NCBI RefSeq assembly: GCF_017795745.1
Contig: NZ_CP059067.1
Span: 1 to 64,000, forward strand
DNA length: 64,000 nucleotides
Direction of reading: 5' to 3'
Origin: Rhizobacter sp. AJA081-3
Lineage (GTDB): Bacteria; Pseudomonadota; Gammaproteobacteria; Burkholderiales; Burkholderiaceae_C
Shown piece after piece: positions 40,540 to 49,485 of this stretch. The translations under genes were made by a program, and so were the position numbers. Within the stretch, counting starts at the first letter, position 1. Each line of letters starts with the position of its first letter. The notes below the pieces were generated by a model that saw only the letters and a list, made by a program, of their open reading frames with translations, did not search any database and was not told where the DNA came from.

Positions 40540-42033
40540 ATGAAGAAACTCATTGCGACTCTTGCCCTGGGCCTCGCGGTCCTGGGCTTCTCGGGGGCCG
40601 TTCTGGCCCAGGCGGCCTCGGCACCCGAAGCGGCGGCCTCCGTGGCTGCGGCCGCGGCACCGGCGGCTTCTGCCGTGGCCGAAGCGGCCTCCGCCGCGCC
40701 GGCGCCGGTGGCCAACAAGGGCGACGTGGCCTGGATGGTCGTGGCCACGCTGCTCGTCATCATGATGACGGTGCCGGGCCTGGCCCTCTTCTACGGCGGC
40801 CTGGTGCGCAGCAAGAACATGCTGTCGGTGCTGATGCAGGTGATGGTCACCTTCTCGATGATCGTGGTGCTGTGGTTCATCTACGGCTACAGCCTCGCGT
40901 TCACCGAAGGCAATGCCTATGTCGGCGGGTTCGACCGGCTGTTCATGAAGGGCCTGTTCGATCCCGCGGCGGGCACCTTCGCGATGGGCGCCACGTTCAG
41001 CAAGGGCGTCTACATCCCTGAACTGCTGTTCGCTGCCTTCCAGGCCACCTTCGCCGGCATCACCTGCTGCCTGATCGTCGGCGCTTTCGCCGAACGCATC
41101 AAGTTCAGCGCGGTGCTGCTGTTCATGGCGCTGTGGTTCACCTTCAGCTATGCGCCGATCGCGCACATGGTCTGGTTCTGGATGGGCCCGGACGCCTACG
41201 CCACGAAGGAAGTGGTCGACCAGATGAACGGCAAGGCCGGCCTGATCTGGCAGTGGGGCGCGCTGGACTTCGCCGGCGGCACGGTGGTGCACATCAATGC
41301 CGCAGTTGCCGGCCTGGTGGGTGCCTACATGATCGGCAAGCGCGTGGGGTACGGCAAGGAGGCGTTCACGCCGCACTCGCTGACGCTGACGATGGTCGGT
41401 GCCTCGATGCTGTGGGTGGGCTGGTTCGGCTTCAACGCCGGCTCGGCGCTCGAAGCGAACAACAGCGCGGTGCTCGCCTTCGCCAACACCTTCTCGGCCA
41501 CGTCCGCGGCGGTGCTGGCCTGGTGCATCGGCGAGACGCTGATGAAGGGCAAGGCCTCGATGCTGGGTGCCGCCTCGGGTGCGGTGGCCGGCCTGGTGGC
41601 CATCACCCCGGCCGCCGGCAACGTCGGCCTGATGGGCGCGATCGTCGTGGGCTTCGTCGCCGGCTTCGCCTGCCTGTGGGGCGTGAACGGCCTGAAGAAG
41701 CTGCTCGGCGCCGACGACTCGCTGGACGTGTTCGGCGTGCACGGCGTGGGCGGCATCGTGGGTGCGCTGCTGACGGGTGTGTTCAATACCCAGTCACTCG
41801 GCGGCCCCGGCCTGGTGGGCGACTGGGTCACGGCCACGGTCACCTCCAACGCCATCGGTGCGCAGGTGTGGATCCAGCTCAAGGCGGTGCTGCTGACCAT
41901 CGTGTGGTCGGGTGTCGTCTCGCTGGTGGCCTACAAGATCGTCGACCTGGTCATCGGCCTGCGCGTGCCGGAAGACGAGGAGCGCGAGGGTCTGGACATC
42001 ACCTCGCACGGCGAAACGGCGTATCACAACTGA
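40540..42033 (+). CDS. amtB: Ammonium transporter AmtB
   Basis: A 497-residue inner-membrane ammonium channel with 11 expected membrane helices. It has a cleavable leader (to AVLAQA) and an Ala/Pro-rich periplasmic stretch of about 37 residues before the first helix (DVAWMVVATLLVIMMTVPGL). The two pore histidines are in SYAPIAHMVWFW and DVFGVHGVGGIVGA; VPGLALFYGGLVRSKNMLS and LDFAGGTVVHINAA are family signatures. It follows glnK by 26 bases and ends before a strong terminator. Confidence 0.96.
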   Translation: MKKLIATLALGLAVLGFSGAVLAQAASAPEAAASVAAAAAPAASAVAEAASAAPAPVANKGDVAWMVVATLLVIMMTVPGLALFYGGLVRSKNMLSVLMQVMVTFSMIVVLWFIYGYSLAFTEGNAYVGGFDRLFMKGLFDPAAGTFAMGATFSKGVYIPELLFAAFQATFAGITCCLIVGAFAERIKFSAVLLFMALWFTFSYAPIAHMVWFWMGPDAYATKEVVDQMNGKAGLIWQWGALDFAGGTVVHINAAVAGLVGAYMIGKRVGYGKEAFTPHSLTLTMVGASMLWVGWFGFNAGSALEANNSAVLAFANTFSATSAAVLAWCIGETLMKGKASMLGAASGAVAGLVAITPAAGNVGLMGAIVVGFVAGFACLWGVNGLKKLLGADDSLDVFGVHGVGGIVGALLTGVFNTQSLGGPGLVGDWVTATVTSNAIGAQVWIQLKAVLLTIVWSGVVSLVAYKIVDLVIGLRVPEDEEREGLDITSHGETAYHN

Positions 42034-42068
42034 GCGTCGAATGACGCTTCCGCCCCCGGGCGGTATGA

Positions 42069-42095
42069 AGGGCCACCGCGAGGTGGCCCTTTTTT
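42069..42095 (+). terminator. Rho-independent terminator after amtB
   Basis: AGGGCCACC and GGTGGCCCT form a perfect nine-base stem with loop GCGA, followed directly by a six-T run, 35 bases after the amtB stop. Confidence 0.92.
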
Positions 42096-42182
42096 CATGG
42101 TCGGCGCGGGGCTTGTGCCGGCACGTGATCGGCCCCAAGTGCCTAGAATTCCGTCTCCGCAGCGCTCCCCCGGGCCCCCGAC

Positions 42183-43478
42183 ATGGTTCCTCACCTCATT
42201 ACCGCTCTGACCGGCCCGATCAATGAACTCGAGCAGCGCATCCTCGAGTCGCTGCCCGCCATCGAGCGCTGGTTCCGTCTCGAATGGATGGAGCACACGC
42301 CGCCGTTCTACACCTCGGTGGACGTGCGCAATGCCGGCTTCAAGCTCGCGCCGGTGGACACCAACCTGTTCCCCGGCGGATTCAACAACCTCACCGAGGA
42401 GATGCTGCCGCTGGCCGTGCAGGCCGCGATGGCGGCGATCGAGAAGATCTGCCCGGAAGCGAAGAACCTGCTGCTGATCCCCGAGAAGCACACGCGCAAC
42501 ACCTTCTACCTGACCAACGTGCAGCGGCTGATGCAGATCTTCACGCAGGCCGGGCTGAACGTGCGCCTGGGCACGCTGGACGACACGATCACCACGCCCA
42601 CCGAGGTCGCGCTGCCCGACGGCAGCAGCCTGAAGCTCGAGCCGCTGCTGCGCACGCGCGGCCGCCTGGGGCTGAAGGACTTCGATCCCTGCACGATCCT
42701 GCTCAACAACGACCTGTCGGGCGGCATCCCGAAGATCCTCGAGAACCTGCATGAGCAGTACCTGCTGCCGCCGCTGCACGCCGGCTGGGCGGTGCGGCGC
42801 AAGACCAACCACTTCCAGGCCTACGAGGAAGTGGCAAAGAAGTTCGCCAAACTGCTGGGCATGGACCCGTGGCTGATCAACCCGATGTTCGCGCACTGCG
42901 GCGAGGTCGACTTCAGCGACGGCACCGGCAGCGAGTGCCTGATGAGCAACGCCGAGGCGCTGCTGGGCAAGATCCGCCGCAAGTACAAGGAATACGGCAT
43001 CAACGAGAAGCCGTTCATCATCGTCAAGGCCGACGCAGGCACCTACGGCATGGGCATCATGACCGTGCGCGATCCGAAAGACCTGGCCGAACTCAACCGC
43101 AAGACGCGCAACAAGATGAGCGTCATCAAGGAAGGCCAGCAGGTCACCCAGGTGATCCTGCAGGAAGGCGTGCCGACCTACGAGCGCGTCAACGACGCCG
43201 TTGCCGAGCCGGTGGTCTACATGATCGATCGCTACGTGGTCGGGGGCTTCTACCGCGTCAACGCCGAGCGCGGCATCGACGAGAACCTGAACTCGCCGGG
43301 GGCGAGCTTCGTGCCGCTGGCTTTCGCCGAGTCCGGCCATCTGCCGCGGCCGGGCGCCAAGCCGGGCGCCAGCGCGCCGAACCGCTTCTACATGTACGGC
43401 GTGATCGCCCGCCTGGCCATGGTGGCGGCCAGTTATGAGCTGGAAGCGACCGACCCGGACGCGGAGATCTACGAGTAG
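42183..43478 (+). CDS. gshA: Glutamate-cysteine ligase, proteobacterial GshA type
   Basis: A 431-residue ATP-dependent ligase joining glutamate and cysteine, the first step of glutathione synthesis. It belongs to the beta-proteobacterial GshA family (pfam08886), not the E. coli type. Blocks include ERWFRLEWMEHTPPFYTSVD, NLFPGGFNNLTEEM, LLIPEKHTRNTFYL, GWAVRRKTNHFQAYEEV, FIIVKADAGTYGMGIMTVRD and VVGGFYRVNAERGIDENLNS. A TAGAAT -10-like hexamer lies at 42144-42149. gshB is about 5 kb downstream. Confidence 0.94.
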   Translation: MVPHLITALTGPINELEQRILESLPAIERWFRLEWMEHTPPFYTSVDVRNAGFKLAPVDTNLFPGGFNNLTEEMLPLAVQAAMAAIEKICPEAKNLLLIPEKHTRNTFYLTNVQRLMQIFTQAGLNVRLGTLDDTITTPTEVALPDGSSLKLEPLLRTRGRLGLKDFDPCTILLNNDLSGGIPKILENLHEQYLLPPLHAGWAVRRKTNHFQAYEEVAKKFAKLLGMDPWLINPMFAHCGEVDFSDGTGSECLMSNAEALLGKIRRKYKEYGINEKPFIIVKADAGTYGMGIMTVRDPKDLAELNRKTRNKMSVIKEGQQVTQVILQEGVPTYERVNDAVAEPVVYMIDRYVVGGFYRVNAERGIDENLNSPGASFVPLAFAESGHLPRPGAKPGASAPNRFYMYGVIARLAMVAASYELEATDPDAEIYE

Positions 43479-43520
43479 GGGCGCCCGTCCACACCGCGTT
43501 GCTGCGCTGCAACATGGTTT

Positions 43521-43548
43521 GACCGAGGGTAACCGGGGCGCACAATGG
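43521..43548 (+). promoter_or_regulatory. Possible sigma-70 promoter for kup
   Basis: TTGACC (43521-43526) and CACAAT (43543-43548) are 16 bases apart and match the -35 and -10 consensus at five and four of six positions. Transcription would begin near 43555, about 45 bases before the GTG start of kup. Confidence 0.42.
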
Positions 43549-43600
43549 CGCTCTCTCGAAGAACGAGCCGGACCGGGTTGAGCCCCGCCACCGGTATCAC

Positions 43601-45475
43601 GTGAGCCAGCCCAGTTCGAAGTCCAGCCTCGCGGCATTGACGCTCGGCGCCGTCGGCGTCGTCTACGGCGACATCGGCACCAGCCCGCTGTACGCCTTCA
43701 AGGAAGTGTTCGCGCACGGCCATGTGCCGATGAGCCCGGAGAACATCTACGGCGTGCTGTCGTTGATGTTCTGGACGCTGACCGTCATCGTCTCGCTGAA
43801 GTACGTGATGCTGATCCTGCGCGCCGACAACAATGGCGAGGGGGGGCTGATCGCCATGCTGGCGCTGGCCTCGGTGGCGGTGAAGGACAAGCCGGTGCTG
43901 CGCCAGCGGCTGCTGCTGATCGGCATCTTCGGTACGGCGATCTTTTTCGGCGACGGCGTCATCACGCCGGCGATCTCGGTGCTCTCGGCGGTCGAGGGCC
44001 TGGAAGTGGCGGCGCCCGCCCTGCACGCCTACATCGTGCCGATTACGCTGGTGGTGCTTACCGCGCTGTTCATGGTGCAGCGGCACGGCACGGCCCACGT
44101 GGGGCGCTTCTTCGGGCCGGTCACGGTGCTGTGGTTCGTGGTACTGGCGGTGCTGGGCGTGGTCCATATCGCCCGCAACCCGGCCATCCTGCTGGCGCTG
44201 AACCCGGTCTACGCGCTCGATTTCCTCACGGCGCACTTCGGCGTCGCCTTCGTCGCGCTCGGCTCGGTGGTGCTGTGCGTCACCGGTGCCGAGGCGCTGT
44301 ACGCCGACATGGGGCACTTCGGCAAGCGGCCGATCCGCCTGGCCTGGTTCAGCCTGGTGATGCCGGCGCTGGTGATCAACTACTTCGGCCAGGGCGCGAT
44401 GCTGCTCGTGCACCCGGAGAACGCGAAGAACCCGTTCTACGAGATGGCGCCGACCTGGGCGCTGTACCCGCTCATCGGCCTGGCCACCGCAGCCACGGTG
44501 ATCGCCTCGCAGGCGCTGATCACCGCGGCCTTCTCGGTGACCAAGCAGGCCATCCAGCTCGGCTACCTGCCGCGGCTGCGCGTGCTGCACACCTCGGTGC
44601 GCGACACCGGGCAGATCTACCTGCCCTTCGTGAACTGGGGCCTGTACGTGTGCATCGTGTTCGCGGTGGTGCTGTTCGGCTCCTCCAGCAAGCTGGCCGC
44701 GGCCTACGGCATCGCGGTGACCATCGACATGCTGATCACCACGACGATGACTTTCTTCGTCATCCGCTACGGCTGGAAGTACCCATGGTGGCTGTGCGTG
44801 GCGGCCACCGGCTTCTTCTTCGTGGTCGACTTCATCTACTTCTCCGCCAACGTCGTCAAGGTGTTCGACGGCGGCTGGTTCCCGGTGGTCATCGGCGCGG
44901 CGATGTTCCTGCTGCTGATGACCTGGAAGCAGGGCCGCCGGCTGATGGCCGAGCGCCTGCGCGAGGACGCGATCGACCTGCCCAGCTTCCTGGAGGCGGT
45001 GTTCGTCAGCCCGCCGGTGCGCGTGCCCGGCACCGCGGTGTTCCTCGTCAGCGACCAGGGAAGCACGCCTAACGCGCTGCTGCACAACCTCAAGCACAAC
45101 AAGGTGCTGCACGAGACCAACCTGTTCGTCACCGTGCGCCACCACGAGATCCCGTGGATCGGCTTCGATAAGCGCTGCGATCTCGCTTCGCTGGGCAACG
45201 ACTGCTGGCAGGTCACGCTGCACTTCGGTTTCAAGAACGACCCCGACGTGCCCGAGGCGCTGGCCCTATTGAAGAACCGCGGCGTGATGCTCGACGAGAT
45301 GGAAACCAGCTACTTCCTCTCGCGCGACATCGTCATCCCGACATTGGGCGAGGGCATGTCCTTCTGGCGCGAGAAGCTGTTCGCGAGCATGCACCGCAAT
45401 GCCGCTGCCGCGGCGGACTTCCTGAACCTGCCGACCAACCGCGTGGTCGAGCTGGGCGCCAAGGTCGAGATCTGA
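43601..45475 (+). CDS. kup: Low-affinity potassium transporter Kup
   Basis: A 624-residue potassium/proton symporter with about 12 membrane helices in the first 430 residues and a cytoplasmic C-terminal domain. It begins [20 protein letters not shown], the family signature; others are [34 protein letters not shown] and [20 protein letters not shown]. The start codon is GTG 43601, since no ATG is in frame before the conserved N-terminus. Its stop is directly followed by the GTG start of the BenE-like gene. Confidence 0.95.
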   Translation: MSQPSSKSSLAALTLGAVGVVYGDIGTSPLYAFKEVFAHGHVPMSPENIYGVLSLMFWTLTVIVSLKYVMLILRADNNGEGGLIAMLALASVAVKDKPVLRQRLLLIGIFGTAIFFGDGVITPAISVLSAVEGLEVAAPALHAYIVPITLVVLTALFMVQRHGTAHVGRFFGPVTVLWFVVLAVLGVVHIARNPAILLALNPVYALDFLTAHFGVAFVALGSVVLCVTGAEALYADMGHFGKRPIRLAWFSLVMPALVINYFGQGAMLLVHPENAKNPFYEMAPTWALYPLIGLATAATVIASQALITAAFSVTKQAIQLGYLPRLRVLHTSVRDTGQIYLPFVNWGLYVCIVFAVVLFGSSSKLAAAYGIAVTIDMLITTTMTFFVIRYGWKYPWWLCVAATGFFFVVDFIYFSANVVKVFDGGWFPVVIGAAMFLLLMTWKQGRRLMAERLREDAIDLPSFLEAVFVSPPVRVPGTAVFLVSDQGSTPNALLHNLKHNKVLHETNLFVTVRHHEIPWIGFDKRCDLASLGNDCWQVTLHFGFKNDPDVPEALALLKNRGVMLDEMETSYFLSRDIVIPTLGEGMSFWREKLFASMHRNAAAAADFLNLPTNRVVELGAKVEI

Positions 45476-46651
45476 GTGGGTTTCTTCCGTGACGTCTCGC
45501 TGCCCGCGGTGACGGCCGGCTTCGTCGCCGTGCTGGTGGGCTTCACCAGCTCGGTGGCCATCGTCTTCCAGGCCGCGACCGCGCTGGGCGCCACGCCGGC
45601 GCAGATCAGCTCGTGGATGTGGGCGCTCGGACTGGGCATGGGCCTGTGCTCGGCCGTGCCTTCGCTGGTGCTGCGCAAACCCGTGATGGTGGCCTGGAGC
45701 ACCCCCGGCGCCGCGGTGCTGGCCACGGCCGCGGCGGCCGGCGGCTTCACGCTCGCGCAGGCCACCGGCGCCTTCATCGTCTGCGCGCTGCTGATGACGC
45801 TGGCCGGCGCCACCGGATGGTTCGAGCGGGTGATGGACCGCATCCCGATGCCCATCGCCAGCGCGCTGCTCGCCGGCGTGCTGGCGCGCTTCGGCATGGA
45901 TGCCTTCCTCGCGGCCCGCACGGCGCTCGCACTGGTGCTGCTGATGCTGCTGGCCTACCTGGCTGGCCGGCGCTGGTGGCCGCGCTACGCGGTGCCCGGC
46001 GTGCTGGCGGCAGGCACCGCATTCGCGGCGGCCAGCGGCCAGCTGCATCTCGAAGGCGTGTCGCTGTCGCTCACCGTGCCGGTCTTCGTGATGCCCGAGT
46101 TCACGCTGGCCGCAGCGGTGAGCCTGGCGCTGCCGCTGTTCGTCGTCACGATGGCTTCGCAGAACCTGCCGGGCGTGGCCGCCATCCGCGCCGCCGGCTA
46201 CCAGATGCCGATCTCGAAGATCATCACGCTCACCGGTGTGGTGACGCTGCTGCTCGCGCCGTTCGGTGCCTTCGCGCTGAACCTGTCGGCCATCACCGCC
46301 GCCATCTGCATGGGCCGCGAGGCGCACGAGGACCCGGCCAAGCGCTACACCGCGGCGGTGGCCTGCGGGCTCATCTACATCGTCATCGGCCTGTTCGGCG
46401 CGGCGGTCACCGGCGTGCTCACGGCCTTTCCGCGCGAGCTCGTGGTCGCGGTGGCGGGCCTGGCGCTGCTGGGCAGTATCGGCGGCGGGCTGGCCGTGGC
46501 GCTGAAGGACGAACTGCACCGCGAGGCCGCGCTGATCACCTTCCTCGTCACGCTCAGCGGCGTCAGCCTGGCGGGCATCGGCTCGGCCTTCTGGGGCGTC
46601 GTTGCGGGGGCCTTGACATGGGGTGTGCAGTCCTGGCGGCGGCACGCCTAG
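45476..46651 (+). CDS. benE: BenE-family (benzoate/H+ symporter type) transporter
   Basis: A 391-residue inner-membrane transporter with about 12 helices. VLVGFTSSVAIVFQAATALG, LRKPVMVAWSTPGAAVLATA and ALPLFVVTMASQNLPGVAAI match the BenE family. GTG 45476 begins immediately after the kup stop (TGAGTG). Family members have been linked to benzoate uptake, but no benzoate genes are here; the protocatechuate cluster lies about 6 kb upstream. Substrate uncertain. Confidence 0.87.
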   Translation: MGFFRDVSLPAVTAGFVAVLVGFTSSVAIVFQAATALGATPAQISSWMWALGLGMGLCSAVPSLVLRKPVMVAWSTPGAAVLATAAAAGGFTLAQATGAFIVCALLMTLAGATGWFERVMDRIPMPIASALLAGVLARFGMDAFLAARTALALVLLMLLAYLAGRRWWPRYAVPGVLAAGTAFAAASGQLHLEGVSLSLTVPVFVMPEFTLAAAVSLALPLFVVTMASQNLPGVAAIRAAGYQMPISKIITLTGVVTLLLAPFGAFALNLSAITAAICMGREAHEDPAKRYTAAVACGLIYIVIGLFGAAVTGVLTAFPRELVVAVAGLALLGSIGGGLAVALKDELHREAALITFLVTLSGVSLAGIGSAFWGVVAGALTWGVQSWRRHA

Positions 46652-46654
46652 ACT
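46649..46654 (+). promoter_or_regulatory. -10-like hexamer TAGACT before the AGE epimerase
   Basis: TAGACT ends seven bases before ATG 46661, overlapping the end of the upstream gene. With no ribosome-binding site in between, a leaderless transcript is possible. Confidence 0.3.
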
Positions 46655-46660
46655 CAGGCC

Positions 46661-47881
46661 ATGCCCGATTTCCGCTCGCCCGAGTTCCTGCTCGGCCACG
46701 TCCGCCACACGCTGTCGTTCTACGAAGGCCGCTGCATCGACCCGACGGGCGGCTTCTTCCATTTCTACAAGGACGACGGCACGGTCTACGACCTGCACAC
46801 GCGGCACCTCGTCAGCAGCACGCGCTTCGTGTTCAACCATGCGATGGCCTTCCGCCATTTCGGCAAGGCCGATCAGCAGGCCGCGGTACGCCACGGGCTC
46901 GACTTCCTCAAGCGCGCGCACGCCCAGCCGCAGGGCGGCTTCGCCTGGCAGGTCGACTGGCAGGGCGACGTGGACGGCGGCCGCGCCACCGTGCAGGACG
47001 GCACCAACCACTGCTACGGCCTGGCCTTCGTGATGCTCGCGCATGCGCATGCGCTGCTGGCCGGCGTCAAGGTGGCGCGCGTCGGACTCGAAGCCACCTG
47101 GGATCTGATGGAACAGCGCTTCTGGGAACCGCGCAACGGCCTCTATGCGGACGAGGCCTCGCCGGACTGGCAGCTCAGCGCCTATCGCGGCCAGAACGCG
47201 AACATGCATGCCAGCGAGGCCATGATGGCGGCCTACGAGGCCACGCGCGAGCCGCGCTACCTGCAGCGCGCGCTGACGCTGGCCGAGTCGGTCACCGGCC
47301 GTCTCGCTGCGCTGGCCGACGGCCTGGTGTGGGAGCACTACCGCGTGGCACCCGACGGTGGCTGGTCGCTCGACTGGGACTACAACCGCGACGACAAGAC
47401 CAACATCTTCCGCCCCTGGGGCTACCAGACCGGCCACCTCACCGAGTGGGCCAAGCTGCTGATGCAGCTCGAGCGCTGGCTGCCCGAGGCGCAGCGGCCG
47501 GCGTGGATCGTGCCGCGCGCGCGCCACTTCTTCGACACCGCGATGGCGCGCGGCTGGGACGATGTGAACGGCGGTCTCGTCTACGGCTTCGCCCCGGATG
47601 GCACGGTGTGCGACGGCGACAAGTACTTCTGGGTGCAGGCCGAGAGTTTCGCCGCCGCGGCGCTGCTGGCGCTGCGTACCGGCGACGCCGCGTACTGGGA
47701 CTGGTACGACCGCATCTGGGCCTACGCCTGGGAGCACTTCGTCGACCACGAGCACGGCGCCTGGTACCGCATCCTCGGGCCCGACAACCGCAAGCTGAGC
47801 GACGAGAAGAGCCCGGCGGGCAAGACGGATTACCACACCATGGGCGCCTGCTACGACGTGCTGCGCGGACTGGGTGCCTGA
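46661..47881 (+). CDS. AGE-family sugar epimerase/isomerase
   Basis: A 406-residue (alpha/alpha)6-barrel enzyme of the N-acylglucosamine 2-epimerase family. Conserved blocks are GGFFHFYKDDGTVYDLHTRH, RGQNANMHASEAMMAAYEAT (active-site His), NIFRPWGYQTGHLTEWAKLL, FWVQAESFAAAALL and KTDYHTMGACYDVLRGLG. Members interconvert mannose, glucose, fructose or their N-acyl derivatives; this sequence looks closer to the mannose isomerase/cellobiose epimerase side, but the substrate is not certain. It starts ten bases after the BenE stop. Confidence 0.87.
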   Translation: MPDFRSPEFLLGHVRHTLSFYEGRCIDPTGGFFHFYKDDGTVYDLHTRHLVSSTRFVFNHAMAFRHFGKADQQAAVRHGLDFLKRAHAQPQGGFAWQVDWQGDVDGGRATVQDGTNHCYGLAFVMLAHAHALLAGVKVARVGLEATWDLMEQRFWEPRNGLYADEASPDWQLSAYRGQNANMHASEAMMAAYEATREPRYLQRALTLAESVTGRLAALADGLVWEHYRVAPDGGWSLDWDYNRDDKTNIFRPWGYQTGHLTEWAKLLMQLERWLPEAQRPAWIVPRARHFFDTAMARGWDDVNGGLVYGFAPDGTVCDGDKYFWVQAESFAAAALLALRTGDAAYWDWYDRIWAYAWEHFVDHEHGAWYRILGPDNRKLSDEKSPAGKTDYHTMGACYDVLRGLGA

Positions 47882-47971
47882 TCGGCATCAATTTTTCCGA
47901 ACGTTGACTTCAGATCAGGTGCGACGGTCGGTTACCAGGGCACGCCTAAAGTCTGTTCCGTGCACAAGACA

Positions 47972-47988
47972 CCCGAGGAGCCCTCGGG
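47972..47988 (+). other. Hairpin in the leader of doxX
   Basis: CCCGAGG and CCTCGGG make a perfect seven-base stem with loop AGC, 28 bases before the doxX start. It has no T run, so it is not a standard terminator; it could affect mRNA stability or translation. Function unknown. Confidence 0.3.
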
Positions 47989-48016
47989 ACCTCGTTTCAA
48001 ACACGGAGCATTGAAA

Positions 48017-48442
48017 ATGATTGATTCCTTCAAGACCCCCCTGGTCATCGTCGGCCGCGTTCTGCTGGCGCTGATGTTCATCTATGCCGGCTTCGGCAAG
48101 CTCACCAACCTCGAGGGCACCGCCGGCTACATCGCCAGCGGCGGGTTGCCGATGGCGTCGGTGCTGGCCGTGGTCGTCGGCCTGCTCGAACTGCTGGGCG
48201 GCCTGGCCATCGCGGTCGGCTTCCAGGCGCGCTGGGCGGCGCTGGCCCTGGGCCTGTTCACGCTGGCCGCGAGTCTGCTGTTCCACAAGTTCTGGGCCGT
48301 TCCGGCCGACCAGGCTTTCGTGCAGCAACTGATGTTCATGAAGAACCTGTCGGTCGCCGGCGGCCTGTTCATCGTCGCGGCGCTGGGTGCCGGCCCGGCG
48401 AGCGTCGACGCGCGCCGCGGCCTGGTGCCCGCGACGGCCTGA
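48017..48442 (+). CDS. DoxX family membrane protein
   Basis: A 141-residue protein with four membrane helices. It opens VIVGRVLLALMFIYAGFGKL, the DoxX signature, then ASVLAVVVGLLELLGGLAIA, LALGLFTLAASLLFHKFW and MKNLSVAGGLFIVAALGAG. DoxX proteins are linked to thiosulfate or sulfide oxidation and to redox stress; here it is between an epimerase and gshB, so a link to thiol balance is conceivable but unproven. ATG 48017 follows GGAG (48005-48008); the longer frame from 47960 lacks support. Confidence 0.88.
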   Translation: MIDSFKTPLVIVGRVLLALMFIYAGFGKLTNLEGTAGYIASGGLPMASVLAVVVGLLELLGGLAIAVGFQARWAALALGLFTLAASLLFHKFWAVPADQAFVQQLMFMKNLSVAGGLFIVAALGAGPASVDARRGLVPATA

Positions 48443-48463
48443 TTGCCGAGCGCCCTCGCCACG

Positions 48464-48494
48464 AAACCCCCGGAGGGAAACCTTCGGGGGTTTT
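48464..48494 (+). terminator. Rho-independent terminator after doxX
   Basis: A 13-base stem (AAACCCCCGGAGG with CCTTCGGGGGTTT, one G-T pair) closed by a GAAA tetraloop, ending in four Ts. It is 22 bases after the doxX stop. Confidence 0.9.
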
Positions 48495-48534
48495 GTGCCA
48501 CAGTGGCGCCAGACTCGAATCCCCGGAAGCCGCC

Positions 48535-49485
48535 ATGCGCCTGCTGTTCGTCGCCGACCCGCTGGAAGATTTCAAGATCGCCAAGGACAGCAGCTTCACG
48601 ATGATGCGCGAGGCGGCGGCCCGCGGACACATGCTCTTCGCCTGCGAACCGCGCGACCTGGTCTGGGAGCGTGGCGGCAGGGTCACCGCGCGGCTGCGCC
48701 AGATCGCGCTGACCAGCGACCCGACAGCCTGGTTCACCGAACTCGAGACGCCGAGCACGCCGCTGGCCGAGCTCGACGCGGTGGTGATGCGCAAGGACCC
48801 GCCCTTCGACAGCGAATACTTCTACGCCACCCACCTGCTGCAGCAGGCCGAGCGCGAGGGCGCCCGCGTCTTCAACAAGCCGGCGGCGTTGCGCGATCAC
48901 CCGGAGAAGCTGGCCATCCTCGAGTTCCCGCAGTTCATCGGCCCGACGCTGGTGACGCGTGATGCGGGTGAGATCAAGCGGTTCCACGCCGAACACGGCG
49001 ACGTGATCCTCAAGCCGCTGGACGGCATGGGCGGCATGGGCATCTTCCGCGTCGGCCCCGACGGCCTGAATCTTGGCAGCATCACCGAGACACTCAACAA
49101 GGGCGGAGCGCAGACCGTGATGGTCCAGCGCTACCTGCCGGAGATCGTGCAAGGCGACAAGCGCATCCTGGTCATCGGCGGCGAGCCGGTGCCGTTCTCG
49201 CTGGCGCGCATTCCGCAGGGCAGCGAGATCCGCGGCAACCTCGCCGCCGGCGGCAAGGGCGTGGCGCAGCCGCTGAGCGCGCGCGACCGCGAGATCGCCT
49301 CGACGCTCGGCCCGATCCTCGCCGCGCGCGGGCTGCTGCTCGCCGGCCTGGACGTGATCGGCGACAGCCTCACCGAGATCAACGTCACCAGCCCGACCTG
49401 CTTCCGAGAGATCACCGACCAGACCGGCTTCGACGTGCCGAAGATGTTCATCGACGCGCTGGAAGCCGCTCTGCGCCGCACCTGA
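48535..49485 (+). CDS. gshB: Glutathione synthetase
   Basis: A 316-residue ATP-grasp ligase adding glycine to gamma-glutamylcysteine, completing glutathione. N-terminal domain starts LLFVADPLEDFKIAKDSSFT; the ATP-grasp part has ILKPLDGMGGMGIFRV, QRYLPEIVQGDKRILVIGGE and DVIGDSLTEINVTSPTCFRE. ATG 48535 fits the usual N-terminus; the upstream in-frame start would begin within the terminator. Its stop overlaps the amidase start by one base. Confidence 0.96.
   Translation: MRLLFVADPLEDFKIAKDSSFTMMREAAARGHMLFACEPRDLVWERGGRVTARLRQIALTSDPTAWFTELETPSTPLAELDAVVMRKDPPFDSEYFYATHLLQQAEREGARVFNKPAALRDHPEKLAILEFPQFIGPTLVTRDAGEIKRFHAEHGDVILKPLDGMGGMGIFRVGPDGLNLGSITETLNKGGAQTVMVQRYLPEIVQGDKRILVIGGEPVPFSLARIPQGSEIRGNLAAGGKGVAQPLSARDREIASTLGPILAARGLLLAGLDVIGDSLTEINVTSPTCFREITDQTGFDVPKMFIDALEAALRRT

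Noticed and set aside
45266-47836. 856-codon minus-strand open frame opposite BenE and AGE genes
   Set aside because: Shadow frame rich in Arg, Gln, His and Gly; no start context or motif.
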